Of a DNA stretch of 6,181 nucleotides, positions 5,696 to 6,181 are shown piece after piece (within the stretch, counting starts at the first letter, position 1; every line of letters starts with the position of its first letter). Under the pieces are notes generated by a model. It was not told where the DNA came from. It did not search any database and saw only the letters and a program-made list of their open reading frames with translations. This DNA is from an uncultured Actinomycetes bacterium. GTDB taxonomy: Bacteria; Actinomycetota; Thermoleophilia; Miltoncostaeales; Miltoncostaeaceae. The stretch lies in NCBI GenBank assembly GCA_903928615.1, contig CAIYRJ010000322.1, forward strand, positions 1 through 6,181. Direction: 5' to 3'. Both the position numbers and the translations under genes were made by a program.

Positions 5696-6181
5696 ATGAA
5701 CACCACGATGAGACGCAGGGTCGCCGCGTCAGCGGCCGCCCTCTCACTGATAGCGGGCGGCGGCGTGCTCGCGGGCTGCGGCAGCAGCTACGACGCAGCC
5801 GCGGGCGGGGATGCCAGCGGGGAGCCCAACGGCGTCGAGAAGCTCCCGGCGAAGGAGATCCTCACGAAGAGCGCGGCCGCCATGGCGACCGCGTCGTCGT
5901 TCAGCGTGTCCGGGTCCACGAAGGATGACGGCACCGAGTTGTCGCTCGACCTCACGCTGGGAACGGGCGTCGGCGAGGGCACCACGTCGCTCAACGGGAA
6001 GCCCCTGATGGAGTTCCGCGAGACCGGCGGGAAGATCTACTGGAAGATCACCCGCGAGGGCGCCGAGGCGATCCTGGGTCCGGGCGACGCGAGCAAGGCC
6101 ATCGGGGGCCGGTGGGTGGTCGCGCCGACCAGCAGCGATGACAACGAGTCGCTGGGCCCGGGCGAGTTCGGCGACAAGGAC
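5696..6181 (+). CDS. Secreted lipoprotein 3 of the tandem array, 3' end outside window
   Basis: The frame opens at an ATG and stays open to the window edge, giving 162 residues. By comparison with its neighbours, about 100 residues are missing. It starts with MNTTMRRR, a hydrophobic stretch (9-26) and the lipobox LAGC with Cys28 as the predicted lipidated residue. The linker (29-44) is shorter and more Gly/Asp-rich than in the other two. Shared blocks are NGVEKLPAKEIL (45-56), ASSFSVSG (66-73), LSLDLTLG (82-89), KIYWK (114-118) and GGRWVVAP (137-144), followed by a FGDKD that corresponds to the F-G/x-QKD segment of the others. The signal peptide DNA and protein are closest to lipoprotein 2, whereas the first mature block is closest to lipoprotein 1. 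Function is unknown; a LolA-fold or LppX/LprG-like envelope role is an inference only. Confidence 0.8.
   Translation, partial: MNTTMRRRVAASAAALSLIAGGGVLAGCGSSYDAAAGGDASGEPNGVEKLPAKEILTKSAAAMATASSFSVSGSTKDDGTELSLDLTLGTGVGEGTTSLNGKPLMEFRETGGKIYWKITREGAEAILGPGDASKAIGGRWVVAPTSSDDNESLGPGEFGDKD

Larger units (their letters stand above)
3953..6181 (+). repeat. Tandem array of at least three paralogous lipoprotein genes
   Basis: Three consecutive genes encode the same architecture: a lipoprotein signal peptide, a low-complexity linker and one conserved beta-rich domain with the same ordered motifs (NG[IV]E, EIL, LDL..G, Y[FW]K, G[DG][KR]W). Lipoproteins 1 and 2, seen whole, also share GEPYP, the W-N-A-P-V-x-V-T-A-P-T-D-V motif and near-equal length. 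The gaps between them are 70 and 41 bases. This is best explained by repeated gene duplication followed by divergence. The array may continue beyond the window. Confidence 0.85.

Noticed and set aside
1..6181. Mobile elements, CRISPR arrays, tRNA or rRNA genes
   Set aside because: I saw no transposase or integrase motifs, no regularly spaced direct repeats with spacers, and no RNA-gene signature on either strand.

Overview
The window is about 70% G+C and densely coded, with every recognisable gene on the + strand and short gaps of 41 to 106 bases. The G+C content, GTG and ATG starts, a candidate leaderless promoter and lipoproteins with LAGCGSSS-type lipoboxes suggest a high-GC actinobacterium (Actinomycetota). 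A deep lineage such as Thermoleophilia is possible. This placement is inferred from style, because there is no rRNA or other phylogenetic marker in the window.

Layout: (1) 1-147, the last 48 codons of a 6-phosphofructokinase. (2) 148-253, a gap with GC-rich hairpins, a 7-bp inverted repeat and a candidate promoter whose -10 box lies so close to the next start codon that the transcript may be leaderless. (3) 254-3202, a complete 982-residue type IA DNA topoisomerase of the TopB (topoisomerase III) type. It has three C-terminal four-cysteine repeats and an unrecognised tail of about 100 residues. (4) 3253-3909, a 218-residue nitroreductase-family flavoprotein behind a strong Shine-Dalgarno sequence. 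(5) 3953 to the window end, a tandem array of at least three paralogous secreted lipoproteins of 270 residues, 272 residues and at least 162 residues (cut by the window end). They share a conserved C-terminal or core motif set and resemble the LppX/LprG-like (LolA-fold) lipoproteins only weakly.

The first three genes are housekeeping or metabolic functions with no obvious shared pathway. The spacing of topB, the nitroreductase and the lipoproteins (50, 43, 70 and 41 bases) allows co-transcription but does not prove it. The most unusual part is the lipoprotein array: three adjacent, diverged copies of one envelope protein family, with an apparently mosaic pattern of similarity, running off the end of the window. 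I see no mobile element, CRISPR array, tRNA, rRNA or defence module.
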